From NCBI GenBank assembly GCA_021776825.1, contig JAJFFG010000057.1, positions 58,909 through 122,908 on the forward strand: a stretch of 64,000 nucleotides of DNA, read 5' to 3'. The translations under genes and the position numbers were made by a program. Numbering within the stretch: position 1 is the first letter of the stretch; every line of letters starts with the position of its first letter. Of the stretch, positions 18,829-28,943 are shown one piece after another. This DNA is from Planctomycetota bacterium (lineage in GTDB: Bacteria; Planctomycetota; JAJSAM01; JAJVHW01). The notes beneath the pieces are model-generated. The model had not been told where the DNA came from, searched no databases, and saw nothing but the letters and a program-made list of their open reading frames with translations.

Positions 18829-20269
18829 GCGGCGGCGGCTCCCTGTCCTCGGGAAGCCTGTCGTCGGGAAGCCTGTCCTCGGGAAGCGCATCCTCGGGGA
18901 GCGGAGCCTCGCGGTCCTCCGTCGGTGGCGGGAGCGGACGATGGACGCCCGGCGTCGGCAGCGGCGCGCCGCCATCGCCGCGGACCACGGCCGGTCCCGG
19001 ATCACGTCGACGCGAGAGATCGTGCAGCGTGCGCAGGGCGAGCATCGTCGTCGGGCCGTGCCACGCCGGGCCGCGGACCTCGCCGGACTGCTCGGTCACC
19101 GTCCAGGCGTGGAACGGCCGTGCCGAGTCGAGGGCCGCTTCGGCCTGTTCCACTATGGGCGCGAGCAGCTCTCCGTCGATCCCCGGCAGCGGCAACGCGA
19201 GCGTGCCGGTGGCGTAGGCGCGCAGCCAACGCACGTGCGACGCACCGCCCGCCACGGGCTTGGCGCCGGGCACGAGGTCGTCGGCCACGACGTCGCTCTC
19301 GGGACGAACGACGACGGAGAACGGTGGCTGACCGGTCGAGACCTCGAGTCTCGCGATGCACGCGGCGGCTTCGCCGTCATCGAGCAGAACGACGGCATCG
19401 GCGTGACCAGGCGTCGGATCAAGATCGACGATCCACGCCGGCGGAGGCGCCGGCAGCAGGGGCGAGTCCTCGGGCTCGACGGTCGCGACCGCGACGACGA
19501 CGCGCGGTCCGTCCGGGACGTGAGCGACCAGCGGAACGTCGTTCGGGGCCTTCCACGACACCGACTCGCGATCGCCGTACATCCACCCCGTCCAGCGCTC
19601 TTTGCCCCGGCCGTAGCGCACCTCGAGGCGCTTCTCGCCGGGACCCTTCGGCTCGCCGGCCGACTCGAGGCCTCGGAACAGGAGCCCCAGCGCAAGAGGG
19701 TGATCCGCGACGGCGACGAGCCCGTCCTGGACCGAGATGTAGAGACGTCCCTCGGGCCGCGTCAGCACCGTGACGGGTCGCGACTGCACCTGCTCCTGGC
19801 GCGGCACGCCTGAGTAGAGTCCGGCGAGCCCACCCTCGAGCACGCCGAGGAGCGCCTTACGGAGTTCCGACTCCCGCCGGGAGCTGCGCAGCGCGAGTAG
19901 CGTGGCGCGCGAGGGCCCTCCGATCGGCGGCAGGCGTAACGAGGCGACAAGAGCCTCGCCGTCGGCCGCGCGGAGCAGAGCCTCGCCCCCATCGACCAGC
20001 CGCTCCGGCGAGCCCGATGCCGCCCCCCAGTGCTCGAGCTGCGCGCGGAACGCGGCGGCCCACAACTCGTCGCCACCGATGCCGGCAGCGTCGGTGGAGG
20101 CCAGGAGCGCCGGCAAATCCGGGGTGTGGACCAGCAGGTCCGCGCGATCCGGCATCGCGGCCAAGAGCAACTCGCCCGTGGCCGCCGGCAGCGGAGCCGG
20201 AGCGGAATCCTGGGCGACGGCGACGGCAGCGATCGTGAGGAGAGCGAGGACGGTCTTTGAGGCACGCAT
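18818..20269 (-). CDS. Secreted protein, DUF3352-like, with acidic repeat tail
   Basis: A 483-residue protein. Signal peptide MRASKTVLALLTIAAVAVAQ. The mature part has alternating strands and helices with LLVHTPDLPALLAS and LYISVQDGLVAVADHPLAL, which resembles DUF3352-like surface proteins; identity is tentative. The last ~60 residues are Pro/Glu/Asp/Arg-rich with repeated LPED and LPDD units coded by a 15-bp tandem repeat. TACTCT lies 10 nt upstream of the ATG and could be a -10 box with almost no leader. First gene of the four-gene minus-strand operon. Confidence 0.75.
   Translation of the reverse strand: MRASKTVLALLTIAAVAVAQDSAPAPLPAATGELLLAAMPDRADLLVHTPDLPALLASTDAAGIGGDELWAAAFRAQLEHWGAASGSPERLVDGGEALLRAADGEALVASLRLPPIGGPSRATLLALRSSRRESELRKALLGVLEGGLAGLYSGVPRQEQVQSRPVTVLTRPEGRLYISVQDGLVAVADHPLALGLLFRGLESAGEPKGPGEKRLEVRYGRGKERWTGWMYGDRESVSWKAPNDVPLVAHVPDGPRVVVAVATVEPEDSPLLPAPPPAWIVDLDPTPGHADAVVLLDDGEAAACIARLEVSTGQPPFSVVVRPESDVVADDLVPGAKPVAGGASHVRWLRAYATGTLALPLPGIDGELLAPIVEQAEAALDSARPFHAWTVTEQSGEVRGPAWHGPTTMLALRTLHDLSRRRDPGPAVVRGDGGAPLPTPGVHRPLPPPTEDREAPLPEDALPEDRLPDDRLPEDREPPPREE
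18842..18901 (-). repeat. 15-bp tandem repeat, 4 copies, coding for an acidic tail
   Basis: Units of CCTGTCCTCGGGAAG on the plus strand with single changes, the last copy more diverged. They code for LPED/LPDD repeats at the C-terminus of the secreted protein. Copy number changes would keep the frame. Confidence 0.85.
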
Positions 20270-20279
20270 GTGGAGGCCG

Positions 20280-20285
20280 AGAGTA
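20280..20285 (-). promoter_or_regulatory. Putative -10 box for the minus-strand operon
   Basis: TACTCT on the minus strand, 10 nt before the ATG at 20269. The rest of the 264-bp divergent gap 20270-20533 has no gene; TACCCT (20393) and TAGATT (20470) are possible -10 boxes for the plus-strand gene at 20534, without good -35 partners. Confidence 0.35.
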
Positions 20286-20533
20286 GGGGTCGGCCGGGAT
20301 CGGGCTCCGGATTTGGCCAGCGCTGGGCTCGGTCAGGCTCGATCGAGCAGCCACATCCGGGCGCCTGGCCCTCCTCTATCGACGGGACGCGGTACCCTGT
20401 TGGCGGGGAACAGGTGGGCGCTCGTGTGCGCGCGCGGGCTCGTCCGGGCCAGTAGCGTGCGCGCGATGGTAGATTCAGGGGTCTCTTCCGGCGCTCCGCG
20501 CCAGCAGCCTGCGGAACGCACCCGAGAACCACC

Positions 20534-23512
20534 ATGCACGCACCCCGTACCAGCCGCTCCCTCCCTGCCGTCCTGGCCCTCCTGTCTGGCCTGGCGCTCG
20601 TCACGCTCTCCGCCGCCCCGGCCGCCGCTCAAGAGCGGTTGCCGGTTCAGACCGGCGAGAGTTCGAAGATCTCCGGCCCGATCCTGCCCGAGTTCGACGA
20701 GGACTCCTTCGCGCTCGATCTACTCGTCGGCGACGTCGTGACGGTCTCCGTGAAGGACGTCGGCCCCACATTCGGGCTGTTGTCGACATTGGAACTGCTC
20801 GACCCGCTCGGCGCTGACACCGGAGTCGCGATCCCCGGGAACGGGACCACGCGCCCGTCCTTGACGTTCACGGCCCAGCGCTCCGGCACGCACGTGCTCA
20901 CGCTGCGCGGGAACCAGGACGGCCTCATCGGCGACCAGGGCTACTACTCGATCCAGACCAAGATCCAGCGCCTCAAGCCGCAGAAGGTCACGCTGACCGA
21001 CCCCGCTGGTGGCGCCATCGACGTCCGCTTCGGCGTGCAGACGGACGCCCAGATCAGCGTGACCGTCGCCGGGAGCTCGTCGAACTTCGAGCTGACGGAA
21101 CTGCGGCGGCCCGACGCCACTGCCGAGCCGACGTTCAACGCGGCTCTGAAGGTGAAGGGCAAGGGGAAGAAGGCCCAGCTGAAGAAGTTCACCGTCACCG
21201 GCGGGACAGGCGTCTACGCACTGCGCGGCACGTACGACGCGGGCACGACGCTGAAGATCAAGGTCAAGATCAAGGCCGGCTTGAAGAAGGTCAACACGAG
21301 GCTCGACATCGAGGAGCCGGTGTTCGACGCGCTCGTGCCGCCGTTCCCCTCCCGCGGGATCGCAGGAACCGTGGTGACGGTCTTCGGTCGCAACTTCACC
21401 GTCCAGACACGCAAGAAGAAGTCGCCGATCGTGCCCGAGTTCCGGATCGGCGCTCTGCGCGTCGACCCCGACGGGATCGAGATCATTCGCGAGCAGGTGC
21501 TTCGGTTCCCGATCCCGGCCGGACTGACTCCCGGCGTGACGTACGACCTCACGATGACGAACGCCGACGGACAGCGCTCCGTCGTCCGCGACGCGTTCAC
21601 GCACGCGGTGCTGCCCCAGCTCCAGACGCTCAGCATCGCCGACGGCGGCCCGGGTGGCGGACGCGCCGTGCGCCTGACCGGCAGCGGCCTGAACGACGTC
21701 TCCGTGGTGCTCTTCGGTGACACCGTCGCCGACGCGCAGATCGTGACCGAGGATCGAGTCGACGTCGTCTCTCCACGCCACGCGGTCGGCCTCGTCTCCG
21801 TCACGGTGCGCGACGAGCACGGTCAGACGTCGACGCTCGAGGACGCCTTCACCTTCCTGGACGTCGGGACGAACGAGATCACCTCCGTGGCACCCGCGCG
21901 CGTCCAGGGCCTCGGCGGCGAGACTGTGGTGGTCACCGGAGTCGACTTCGCTGCTGACACCGTGCTCACGCTCGGCGGCGCTGACGTCGGGGCCACGCTC
22001 GAGTCCCCCACCGAGATGCGCTTCGTCGCGCCGACGCGGCCGGGCGGCATCCTGGCCGTGCGTATCGAGGACCAGTACGGGCAGAACGACTCGGCCGACG
22101 TGACGATCCTCGGCTTCCCGGACATCTCGAGTTCGGCCGTTCCGACTCCGAACACGGGGACGAACGTCGCCGACGGCTGGCGCGCGACGCGCATCCTCTC
22201 TGGCCTGATCAACGACGATCTCGTCACGGACCTGGTGCTCCTGCGCCCGGCAGCCGCGTTCGGCGGTGACGCGGATCGGTCGCGCGTGCGCATCTTCCTC
22301 GGCGACGGGAGCGGCGGCTACACGGACGGCACGGCGGGCATCCCCGCAGTGACGGCGACCGACGACTGGCGTGCGAACGACGGCGTGCTGATCGACGTCG
22401 ACGGCGACGACGACCTCGACCTCGCCATCGTGACGACCGAACTGCTCGACGGCGGGAACCGATCGAGTCTGCGCGTGCTCCTGAACGACGGCGACGGCGC
22501 GTTCACGGACGACACGGACAACGCGATGCCCGTCACGACGGCGGCCAACGACGCGAACCAGGGCGTGGCGCTCGCCGTCGCGTTCCTCGACGCCGGCACC
22601 GAGCCGGATCTCATCGTGACGCACTCGACCTCGTTCATCGAGATCCAGGACAACACGCCGCCCATCGTCGACCCTGAGAACCCGCCGGAGCCGGTCATCG
22701 ACCGCTTCGACTTCGCGGGCACGCGCGTCCTGCTCAACACGTCCGGCGTGTTCGCTCGCGACGACGACGCGCTTCCGGCCGTCGACGAGAACGACATCTT
22801 CCGCTTCGAGGGCGACGCGATGGTCGCCGGCGACATCGACAAGGACACGGACGTCGACATCGTCGTGACGCACACGACGCTGACGGAGGACCCGGACAAC
22901 CCCGGGACGTTCCTCCGCAGCGCGATCGTGCTGCGCAACGACGGCACGGGGACGTTCACGGACGAGTCGGCGTTGCTGCTCCCCGCGGCCGGCGATCCCG
23001 AGTACCTCCAGGGCGACGGACTCGTGCTTGCCGATCTCGACGGCGACAGCGCTCCCGAGCTGCTCATCCGTCGAGTTCGTCCGATCGTGAGTCCCGTGAG
23101 CGGCTTGACGTCGGCGGACCCGGCGTTGCGGCTGTTCTCGAACAGCGGCGCCGGCGTGTTCACCGCCACGACCGGCGTGTTTCCGGACGCGCTCTCGAGC
23201 GACCTGCTGCAGGCGATGTCGATCGCGGTCGGCGACCTAACCGGGAACGGCTCCGCCGACATCGTGCTCGCCTCCAGCCGCCCGCCCAACCTCGGGGGGC
23301 GCGGCCTGCGCGTACTCGTGAACGACGGCACCAACACGTTCTCGCGTGGTTCGACGGCGTTCCCCAACCCGGTCGTCGAGGACGACGGTCGCGGGGCGGT
23401 GGTCTCGCTCGTGGACACGGATGGCGACGGCGATCTCGACATCGTCCTCTCACGCGACGAGGCCGACGAGACCGCCCGCAACACGCGCATTTTCGAGAAC
23501 CCGAGGCCCTAG
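20534..23512 (+). CDS. Secreted IPT/TIG and FG-GAP (VCBS) repeat protein
   Basis: A 992-residue protein with a signal peptide (hydrophobic stretch SLPAVLALLSGLALVTLSA). A PPC-like beta domain lies at about 40-140, a second beta region rich in Lys at about 150-260, three IPT/TIG immunoglobulin-like domains at about 265-530, and a C-terminal FG-GAP beta propeller with calcium-binding loops such as DVDGDDDLD, DIDKDTDVD, DLDGDSAPE and DTDGDGDLD. Extracellular adhesion or glycan binding is the usual role of such layouts; no enzyme motif is seen. Paralog of the next gene, which follows after 26 bp on the same strand. Confidence 0.85.
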   Translation: MHAPRTSRSLPAVLALLSGLALVTLSAAPAAAQERLPVQTGESSKISGPILPEFDEDSFALDLLVGDVVTVSVKDVGPTFGLLSTLELLDPLGADTGVAIPGNGTTRPSLTFTAQRSGTHVLTLRGNQDGLIGDQGYYSIQTKIQRLKPQKVTLTDPAGGAIDVRFGVQTDAQISVTVAGSSSNFELTELRRPDATAEPTFNAALKVKGKGKKAQLKKFTVTGGTGVYALRGTYDAGTTLKIKVKIKAGLKKVNTRLDIEEPVFDALVPPFPSRGIAGTVVTVFGRNFTVQTRKKKSPIVPEFRIGALRVDPDGIEIIREQVLRFPIPAGLTPGVTYDLTMTNADGQRSVVRDAFTHAVLPQLQTLSIADGGPGGGRAVRLTGSGLNDVSVVLFGDTVADAQIVTEDRVDVVSPRHAVGLVSVTVRDEHGQTSTLEDAFTFLDVGTNEITSVAPARVQGLGGETVVVTGVDFAADTVLTLGGADVGATLESPTEMRFVAPTRPGGILAVRIEDQYGQNDSADVTILGFPDISSSAVPTPNTGTNVADGWRATRILSGLINDDLVTDLVLLRPAAAFGGDADRSRVRIFLGDGSGGYTDGTAGIPAVTATDDWRANDGVLIDVDGDDDLDLAIVTTELLDGGNRSSLRVLLNDGDGAFTDDTDNAMPVTTAANDANQGVALAVAFLDAGTEPDLIVTHSTSFIEIQDNTPPIVDPENPPEPVIDRFDFAGTRVLLNTSGVFARDDDALPAVDENDIFRFEGDAMVAGDIDKDTDVDIVVTHTTLTEDPDNPGTFLRSAIVLRNDGTGTFTDESALLLPAAGDPEYLQGDGLVLADLDGDSAPELLIRRVRPIVSPVSGLTSADPALRLFSNSGAGVFTATTGVFPDALSSDLLQAMSIAVGDLTGNGSADIVLASSRPPNLGGRGLRVLVNDGTNTFSRGSTAFPNPVVEDDGRGAVVSLVDTDGDGDLDIVLSRDEADETARNTRIFENPRP

Positions 23513-23538
23513 CCCGGCCTAGCCCGGGTCGCCATCGC

Positions 23539-26478
23539 ATGCATGACGTGAAGCGGCTGCCGCGCGCCGTCCTGCCCGTGCTGCTCGCACTGGTGGCGAC
23601 GGCGGCCTACGCCGACCCGTGGGGCGTCCCCCTGGACCGCCGCGCCGTTCGCTCGGAGATCTCACCAGCCGGGGATCGCGATGCGTTCCTCGTCGAGGCC
23701 CCGATCGGGGCCCGGATCGACGTGCGCGTCGCGCTGCCAAAGAGTTCCGGTCTGCTCGCGACCGCCCAACTGATCGGTCCGTCAGGGCCCGTGGCGGACG
23801 CCATCTTCGCGCCGGCAGGACGGGGCCTCCGCCTCAAGCGCTTCACCGCTCCCGAGACCGGGCGGTACGAGATCCGGGTCGAGGGCGAGCAGGGCACCGC
23901 CGGCGCGTTCCGCGTCTCGGCCAAAGTGCGCGGCAGCGGCGATCTCTCACTTCGGGACCTCAGCATCGGCTCCGGTCAGGAGGGGCGACTGCACTTCGCG
24001 GCCGGCGGCGGCGCCCGCGTGAGCTTCTCGGTCCGAGGTGGCCTGACCGCCCCGACATTCGTGCGCATCGAGTCCCCGATCGGCACGATCGTTCCCATCG
24101 CCGAGGGAGCCGTCAGCACGCGCGTCGGCATCCTGCGCGGCAAGAAGATCACACTGCCGGATGCGCTCCCGTACGGCCGCTACGCTCTCGTCCTCAGCTC
24201 ACCGAGCGGCGCTCTTCAGGGGATGCGCGCTCGCGTCCGCGTGAAGGGCGGCGGGTTGGACGGACACCGCGGAGCGCTTGCCGGCGCGGAGCCCGTCATC
24301 ACCGCGGTCACGCCGCAAGAGGCCGGAGACGGCACGATCGTGCGACTCGTCGGACGCGGCTTCGTCCTTGACCCGAAGCGGCCGATCCGCGTCTTCTTCG
24401 GCGGTGTGGAAGCTCAGAGTCCGACGTTCGACGACGCCATGTCGCTCCGAGCCTCGTTCCCTCCAGATCTGTCGGGCCGGGTCGACGTCGCGCTCCTGAA
24501 CGGCGACGGCCACGCCGTGGTCGTCGAGGACGCCGTACTCGCAGTGCTTCCGCCGCGGCCGACGCGCATCGAACCCAGCCGCGGGCCGGGCCTCGGCGGC
24601 ACGGTGACCGAGGTGCACGGATCGCAGTTCCGCGAGGGCGTGGCGGTGACGGTCGCCGGAACACCGTTTCCCGAGAACACCGAGTTCGTGAGCGAGACGC
24701 TCCTCCTGTTCACGACCCCGCCGTTCGCCGGCGGTGTACAGGCCATCGGCGTGCGCGACCCGACTGACCAGACCGGCAGCATCACCGCCGGCTTCGACTT
24801 CGTGCCGCCGCCGCTGATCCTCGAGATGCGTCCGCCCCTCGTACCGGCCGTGGCCGGCGCGGAGGTTCGGCTCGTCGGCGGTGACCTCTCGCCGTTGCAC
24901 GACGTGACGATCGGCGGGCTCGCCCCCACCGCGATCGGGTGGCTTCCTCCGCTGTCGGCCGACCTGACTCTCCCCCTGCTCGTTCCAGGTCACCACGACG
25001 TCGCCGTCGAGGACGCCTTCGGTCAGCGCGCGCTGCTGCCGAACGGTCTCACCGTGTTCACGTACGCGGCCGGACCCGGGCTCGCCGACACGGGGGGCGC
25101 GGCCCCCGTCGACCTGGCGCTCGCGGACTTCGACGCCGACGGCGATCTCGACGCCTTCTGCGTCTCACCCGGTGGCGCCACTCTCTCGGCGGAGCCACTG
25201 CTGCGGGTGCTGCGCAACGACGGCGAGCAGGGATGGACCGACGTCAGCGCCGACGTGCTACCGGCGATCACCGTCGATGACTGGCGCGCGAGCACAATCG
25301 CGTTCGGCGATGTCGCGGCCGACGTCGGCGAGACGCCGCCGGACTCCTGGCCGGACATCGTGATCGGTTCGCTCGACGACAGTGTGCTCCCGGATGGGCG
25401 CAGCCGTGTGCGCGTCCTCGCGAACCGTGCCGCGATCGGCGGTGGACGTCACTTCGTGGACCGCACCGAGATCCTGATGGCAGCGACGACGCAGCACGAC
25501 GAGTGGCGCGCCGAGGATCTCTGGATCGGCGACATCGATGGCGACGGCGGCGTCGATGACATCCTGGCGACGCATGACGAGATCCCGTTCGGTGAGTCGC
25601 CGCTCGCGCCGTACTACGTCTACCACCTGTCCGGCACGCGCATGTTCTCGTTCGCACTCGACGAGGTCGGCACGTACGGGCGCTTCGGGTGGCGGTCGAA
25701 GCGCTTCCCGCAGGTCATCGGCACGCGTCAGGTCGTGCCGAACATACCGACGTGCGTCGGGAACGAGTGCGCCGACGACTACACGCCGTTCCGCGGCACG
25801 TCGCTGGCGGTGGACGACTTTGACGGCGACGGACGCATGGACGTCGCCGTAACGCGCCCCGAGGCGCTGGACGTTCAGGGACGGCGCGTCGCGTCCACGC
25901 AGCTCGCTCGCAACATCGAAGTCCAGGGCGTCGCTTCGTTCGAGGATCGCAGCGGCGACTTCAGCGTCGCGATCCAGTCGCTTGCCGGAGACATCATCCT
26001 CTCGGGCGACGTCGCCGGATCGCCGGACCCCGACCTCGTCATCGTGTCGCGAACGACGAGCGGCGCGGGCATCGCGGTCTCGATCGCGCAATTCCGTGGG
26101 TTCGGTCAGGCGTGGGGCGATCCGAGCGACGAGCTTCTGCCGGCGGCTGCGGGCGCGGAGCGGCTCCAGGCCGACGCAGCACAGTTGGTCGACGTCGATG
26201 GCGACGGCGATCTCGACATCGTCCTGTTGACCTCGAGCGCGCCCGGCGGGGTCGGTCGTGGCTTGCGGATCCTTCGCAATCGTGGAGAACGAGGCTTCGA
26301 TCGCGTCCTCGAGGACTTGCTCCCGGCAGCCACGGCACAGGAGCCGTTCACGGGCGCCGCTCTGGCACTCGGCGATCTGGACGACGACGGCGGATTTGAC
26401 ATCGTCCTCGCCCGCGATGGCGGCGCGACCGGCACACCGGCGCTGAGCACGGTGAAGCGCGACACGGGAGGCGAGTGA
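23539..26478 (+). CDS. Secreted IPT/TIG and FG-GAP repeat protein, paralog of the preceding gene
   Basis: A 979-residue protein. Signal peptide ends near YADPWG. The same order as its neighbour: PPC-like domain (about 30-135), second beta region, IPT/TIG domains (about 250-500, each opening with a PxxG turn), then an FG-GAP propeller with DFDADGDLD, DIDGDGGVD, DFDGDGRMD, DVDGDGDLD and DLDDDGGFD loops. Two Cys in PTCVGNEC may form a disulfide. No Shine-Dalgarno sequence is obvious. Its TGA lies in a GTGA just before the start of the lipoprotein gene, so the three genes from 20534 to 28925 form an operon. Confidence 0.85.
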   Translation: MHDVKRLPRAVLPVLLALVATAAYADPWGVPLDRRAVRSEISPAGDRDAFLVEAPIGARIDVRVALPKSSGLLATAQLIGPSGPVADAIFAPAGRGLRLKRFTAPETGRYEIRVEGEQGTAGAFRVSAKVRGSGDLSLRDLSIGSGQEGRLHFAAGGGARVSFSVRGGLTAPTFVRIESPIGTIVPIAEGAVSTRVGILRGKKITLPDALPYGRYALVLSSPSGALQGMRARVRVKGGGLDGHRGALAGAEPVITAVTPQEAGDGTIVRLVGRGFVLDPKRPIRVFFGGVEAQSPTFDDAMSLRASFPPDLSGRVDVALLNGDGHAVVVEDAVLAVLPPRPTRIEPSRGPGLGGTVTEVHGSQFREGVAVTVAGTPFPENTEFVSETLLLFTTPPFAGGVQAIGVRDPTDQTGSITAGFDFVPPPLILEMRPPLVPAVAGAEVRLVGGDLSPLHDVTIGGLAPTAIGWLPPLSADLTLPLLVPGHHDVAVEDAFGQRALLPNGLTVFTYAAGPGLADTGGAAPVDLALADFDADGDLDAFCVSPGGATLSAEPLLRVLRNDGEQGWTDVSADVLPAITVDDWRASTIAFGDVAADVGETPPDSWPDIVIGSLDDSVLPDGRSRVRVLANRAAIGGGRHFVDRTEILMAATTQHDEWRAEDLWIGDIDGDGGVDDILATHDEIPFGESPLAPYYVYHLSGTRMFSFALDEVGTYGRFGWRSKRFPQVIGTRQVVPNIPTCVGNECADDYTPFRGTSLAVDDFDGDGRMDVAVTRPEALDVQGRRVASTQLARNIEVQGVASFEDRSGDFSVAIQSLAGDIILSGDVAGSPDPDLVIVSRTTSGAGIAVSIAQFRGFGQAWGDPSDELLPAAAGAERLQADAAQLVDVDGDGDLDIVLLTSSAPGGVGRGLRILRNRGERGFDRVLEDLLPAATAQEPFTGAALALGDLDDDGGFDIVLARDGGATGTPALSTVKRDTGGE

Positions 26479-26480
26479 CC

Positions 26481-28925
26481 ATGTCCGTCACACGGATCAC
26501 GGCGGCACGGTCTCGGTCCTCGGCCCTTCTCCCGATCCTTCTCGCACCGGCCATTCTGACACTCGTCGGATGCACCGCCGATCCATTGGCCGATGCACCG
26601 GAGGTCCGCGACGCGATCTCCCGCGCCGAGACGAACTACCCCGACGCGCGGACGCGCAAGGTGGTGCTGCTCGGCTTCGACTCGTGCGATCCCGATCTGG
26701 TCGATCGATTGATCCGCGAGGGCAAGCTCCCGAACTTCGCGCGCATCCGACGCGAGGGCGCCCACGGCGATCTGCTGTCTCTCACGCCGCTACTCTCGCC
26801 CGTGATCTGGACCACCATCGCAACCGGCATGTCGCCCGAACGTCATGGCATCCTCGACTTCGTCACGGAGACGCCGAAGGGCTCACGTCCCGTCTCGTCG
26901 CGCATGCGTCAGGCAGACACAGTCTGGGAGCTCGTCGCGCGCGCCGGGGAGCCAGTGGGTGTCGTCGGCTGGCTCGTCTCGTGGCCGGCGGACGAGATCA
27001 ACGGCTACCTCGTCTCGGATCGCCTCGGGCGTCTTGCCTTCGAGGGCGAGCGCGGCGCGGGGCCCGCCGAAGCGCAGGCCGCGTGGCCGCCAGGCCTGGC
27101 CGCGGAGCTGGCGCCGGACCGCGTCACGATCGACGACGTCCCGCTGTCGCGGCTGCGCGCGTTCGTGGACGTGACGGAGGAGGAGTACGCGGACGCGTAC
27201 ACCAACTCGTTCTCGGACGACACGAACCTGCTCGGCGGCCTGCGGCTGATCATGGCCGACGCGTTCACGTTCCGGAACGTGTCGACGCGGCTGAAGCGCG
27301 AGAAGGACCCGCGCCTGTTTGTCGCGTACTTCAACGCGATGGATGCTCTGTCCCACTACTTCATGCCGTTTGCGCCGCCGAAGATGCCGCAGATCCCGGC
27401 GGACGAATACATGAAGTTCAAGGATGTCATCGAGGCCAACTACCGCTGGCACGATGCCGTCCTCGGCGAGTACCTGCGCATGGCGGAGGAGGACGGCAAC
27501 ACGACCGTCATGGTGGTGAGCGACCACGGCTTCAAGCACGGCTCCTTGCGCATGCCGGAATCGAGCCAGTTCAAGGCGAAGACGGGCGCGATGTGGCATC
27601 GGCGCTACGGCGTCATCTACGCGTGGGGCGGCGGCGTCGCTGCCGGCGAACGCATCGCGGGCGCGTCGGTCTACGACGTCGCGCCGACGATCCTGGCGGC
27701 CATGGGCTATCCCGTCCCGGACGACATGCCGGGTCGCGTGCTCGAGGATCTGTACGACGAGGGCCTGCCGCACGAGACCGTGCCGACGTGGTTCGGGGAG
27801 TCTCGGCGGCTCGAGATCGCCGCGGACTCCGCAACGGTCGCCGGGGTCGAGGCCGCCGAGGTCTCGCCGGAGGATCGCGAGGAGCTCGCGAAGCTCGAGT
27901 CGCTGGGATACAGGGGCGGCGAGCGCTCCGACTCCGCCAGCGGCACGTTGAACCTCGCCGCGCGCTTCCTCGCGAAGGGCCAGGTGAAGCGCGCGCTCCA
28001 GGAGTACGAGGCGCTGCTCGCGATGCCGATGTGGATCGAGAACGGCGACGGGACACGCCGACTGCGCTACGACCCCGTTCGCGTGCGCCTCGCCGCCGCG
28101 GACGCCCACGTGCGCTTCGCCGAAGGCCTGCGTCCACGCAAGGGCGACGCCGCGGCGGACGAGCAGCTCGACAAGGCGGACGCCTACGTCCACGAGGTCG
28201 TCACCATGGGTGGCGACGAGATGGCCCTGCTGCTCGTCGGCTGCAAGATCGCGCGCGAACGCGGTGACCTCCCTCGCGCCGAGGCGATGGCGCGTCGCGC
28301 CGTCGAACTCAAGCCATGGAACGCAAGTGGCCACAACGTCCTCGCGAGCGTGCTCCGCATTCGCATGGAGGCCGCGACGGAGGCGGGAGACGAAGCGGAG
28401 GCGCGACGCTTCCGCCGTGACGCGATCGATGCACTGCGCGCTGCCCTCGAACGTGAGCCACGGCAGTGGCACGCGCTGAACGAGCTCGCCCACATGCTCC
28501 TCGGCGACGAGGAGGCGGACATCCGCAAGCAGGCAGAGGAGGCGCTGAAGCAGCTCGAGCGCGCACTCGAGCTCATTCCGAAGAGCCCGAAGGCCCTCAA
28601 CAACAGCGCGATCGCGCTGCTCCGGATCGCCATCACCGCCGAGGATCAGGCCGAGCGCACGGAGCGTCTCGACGAGGCGCTCGCAGCAGCCGACGCCGCG
28701 CTCGCCGTGAAAGAGGCGTACCCGCTCGGCTGGGCGAACCGGGCCTACGTCCTCTGGCAGATGGACCTGTTGGACGAGGCCCGCGAGGCCGCGCTACGTG
28801 GTCGCGAGTTCGACCCGGCGTACCGCTTCAACGCGTTCTTCCTCGACGCCCTGGCGAAGTTCGGCGAGGCATTGCCGCCGCCGGAGGCGCCGAAGCCCGA
28901 TCCGCCGAGTCCGGACGACGACTAG
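26481..28925 (+). CDS. Alkaline-phosphatase-superfamily lipoprotein with TPR tail
   Basis: An 814-residue protein. Lipoprotein signal with lipobox LVGC (Cys about 31). Residues 60-450 are a type I phosphodiesterase/nucleotide pyrophosphatase-like domain: GFDSCD (metal-binding Asp67), SPVIWTTIATG (Thr nucleophile at about 111), RHGILDF and VVSDHGFKHG (metal ligands). Residues from about 480 to the end are TPR-like helical repeats. It probably cleaves a phosphoester or transfers a phospho-group outside the cytoplasmic membrane; substrate unknown. ATG 26481 is preferred over GTG 26475 because GGGAGG lies 9 nt upstream. Operon with the two FG-GAP proteins. Confidence 0.85.
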   Translation: MSVTRITAARSRSSALLPILLAPAILTLVGCTADPLADAPEVRDAISRAETNYPDARTRKVVLLGFDSCDPDLVDRLIREGKLPNFARIRREGAHGDLLSLTPLLSPVIWTTIATGMSPERHGILDFVTETPKGSRPVSSRMRQADTVWELVARAGEPVGVVGWLVSWPADEINGYLVSDRLGRLAFEGERGAGPAEAQAAWPPGLAAELAPDRVTIDDVPLSRLRAFVDVTEEEYADAYTNSFSDDTNLLGGLRLIMADAFTFRNVSTRLKREKDPRLFVAYFNAMDALSHYFMPFAPPKMPQIPADEYMKFKDVIEANYRWHDAVLGEYLRMAEEDGNTTVMVVSDHGFKHGSLRMPESSQFKAKTGAMWHRRYGVIYAWGGGVAAGERIAGASVYDVAPTILAAMGYPVPDDMPGRVLEDLYDEGLPHETVPTWFGESRRLEIAADSATVAGVEAAEVSPEDREELAKLESLGYRGGERSDSASGTLNLAARFLAKGQVKRALQEYEALLAMPMWIENGDGTRRLRYDPVRVRLAAADAHVRFAEGLRPRKGDAAADEQLDKADAYVHEVVTMGGDEMALLLVGCKIARERGDLPRAEAMARRAVELKPWNASGHNVLASVLRIRMEAATEAGDEAEARRFRRDAIDALRAALEREPRQWHALNELAHMLLGDEEADIRKQAEEALKQLERALELIPKSPKALNNSAIALLRIAITAEDQAERTERLDEALAAADAALAVKEAYPLGWANRAYVLWQMDLLDEAREAALRGREFDPAYRFNAFFLDALAKFGEALPPPEAPKPDPPSPDDD

Positions 28926-28943
28926 TCGCCTCGGCGCGGCGGG

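Noticed and set aside
20720..22873. 717-codon open frame on the minus strand
   Set aside because: Antisense to the FG-GAP protein gene, whose repeated Asp/Gly loops keep the opposite frame free of stops. No protein features.
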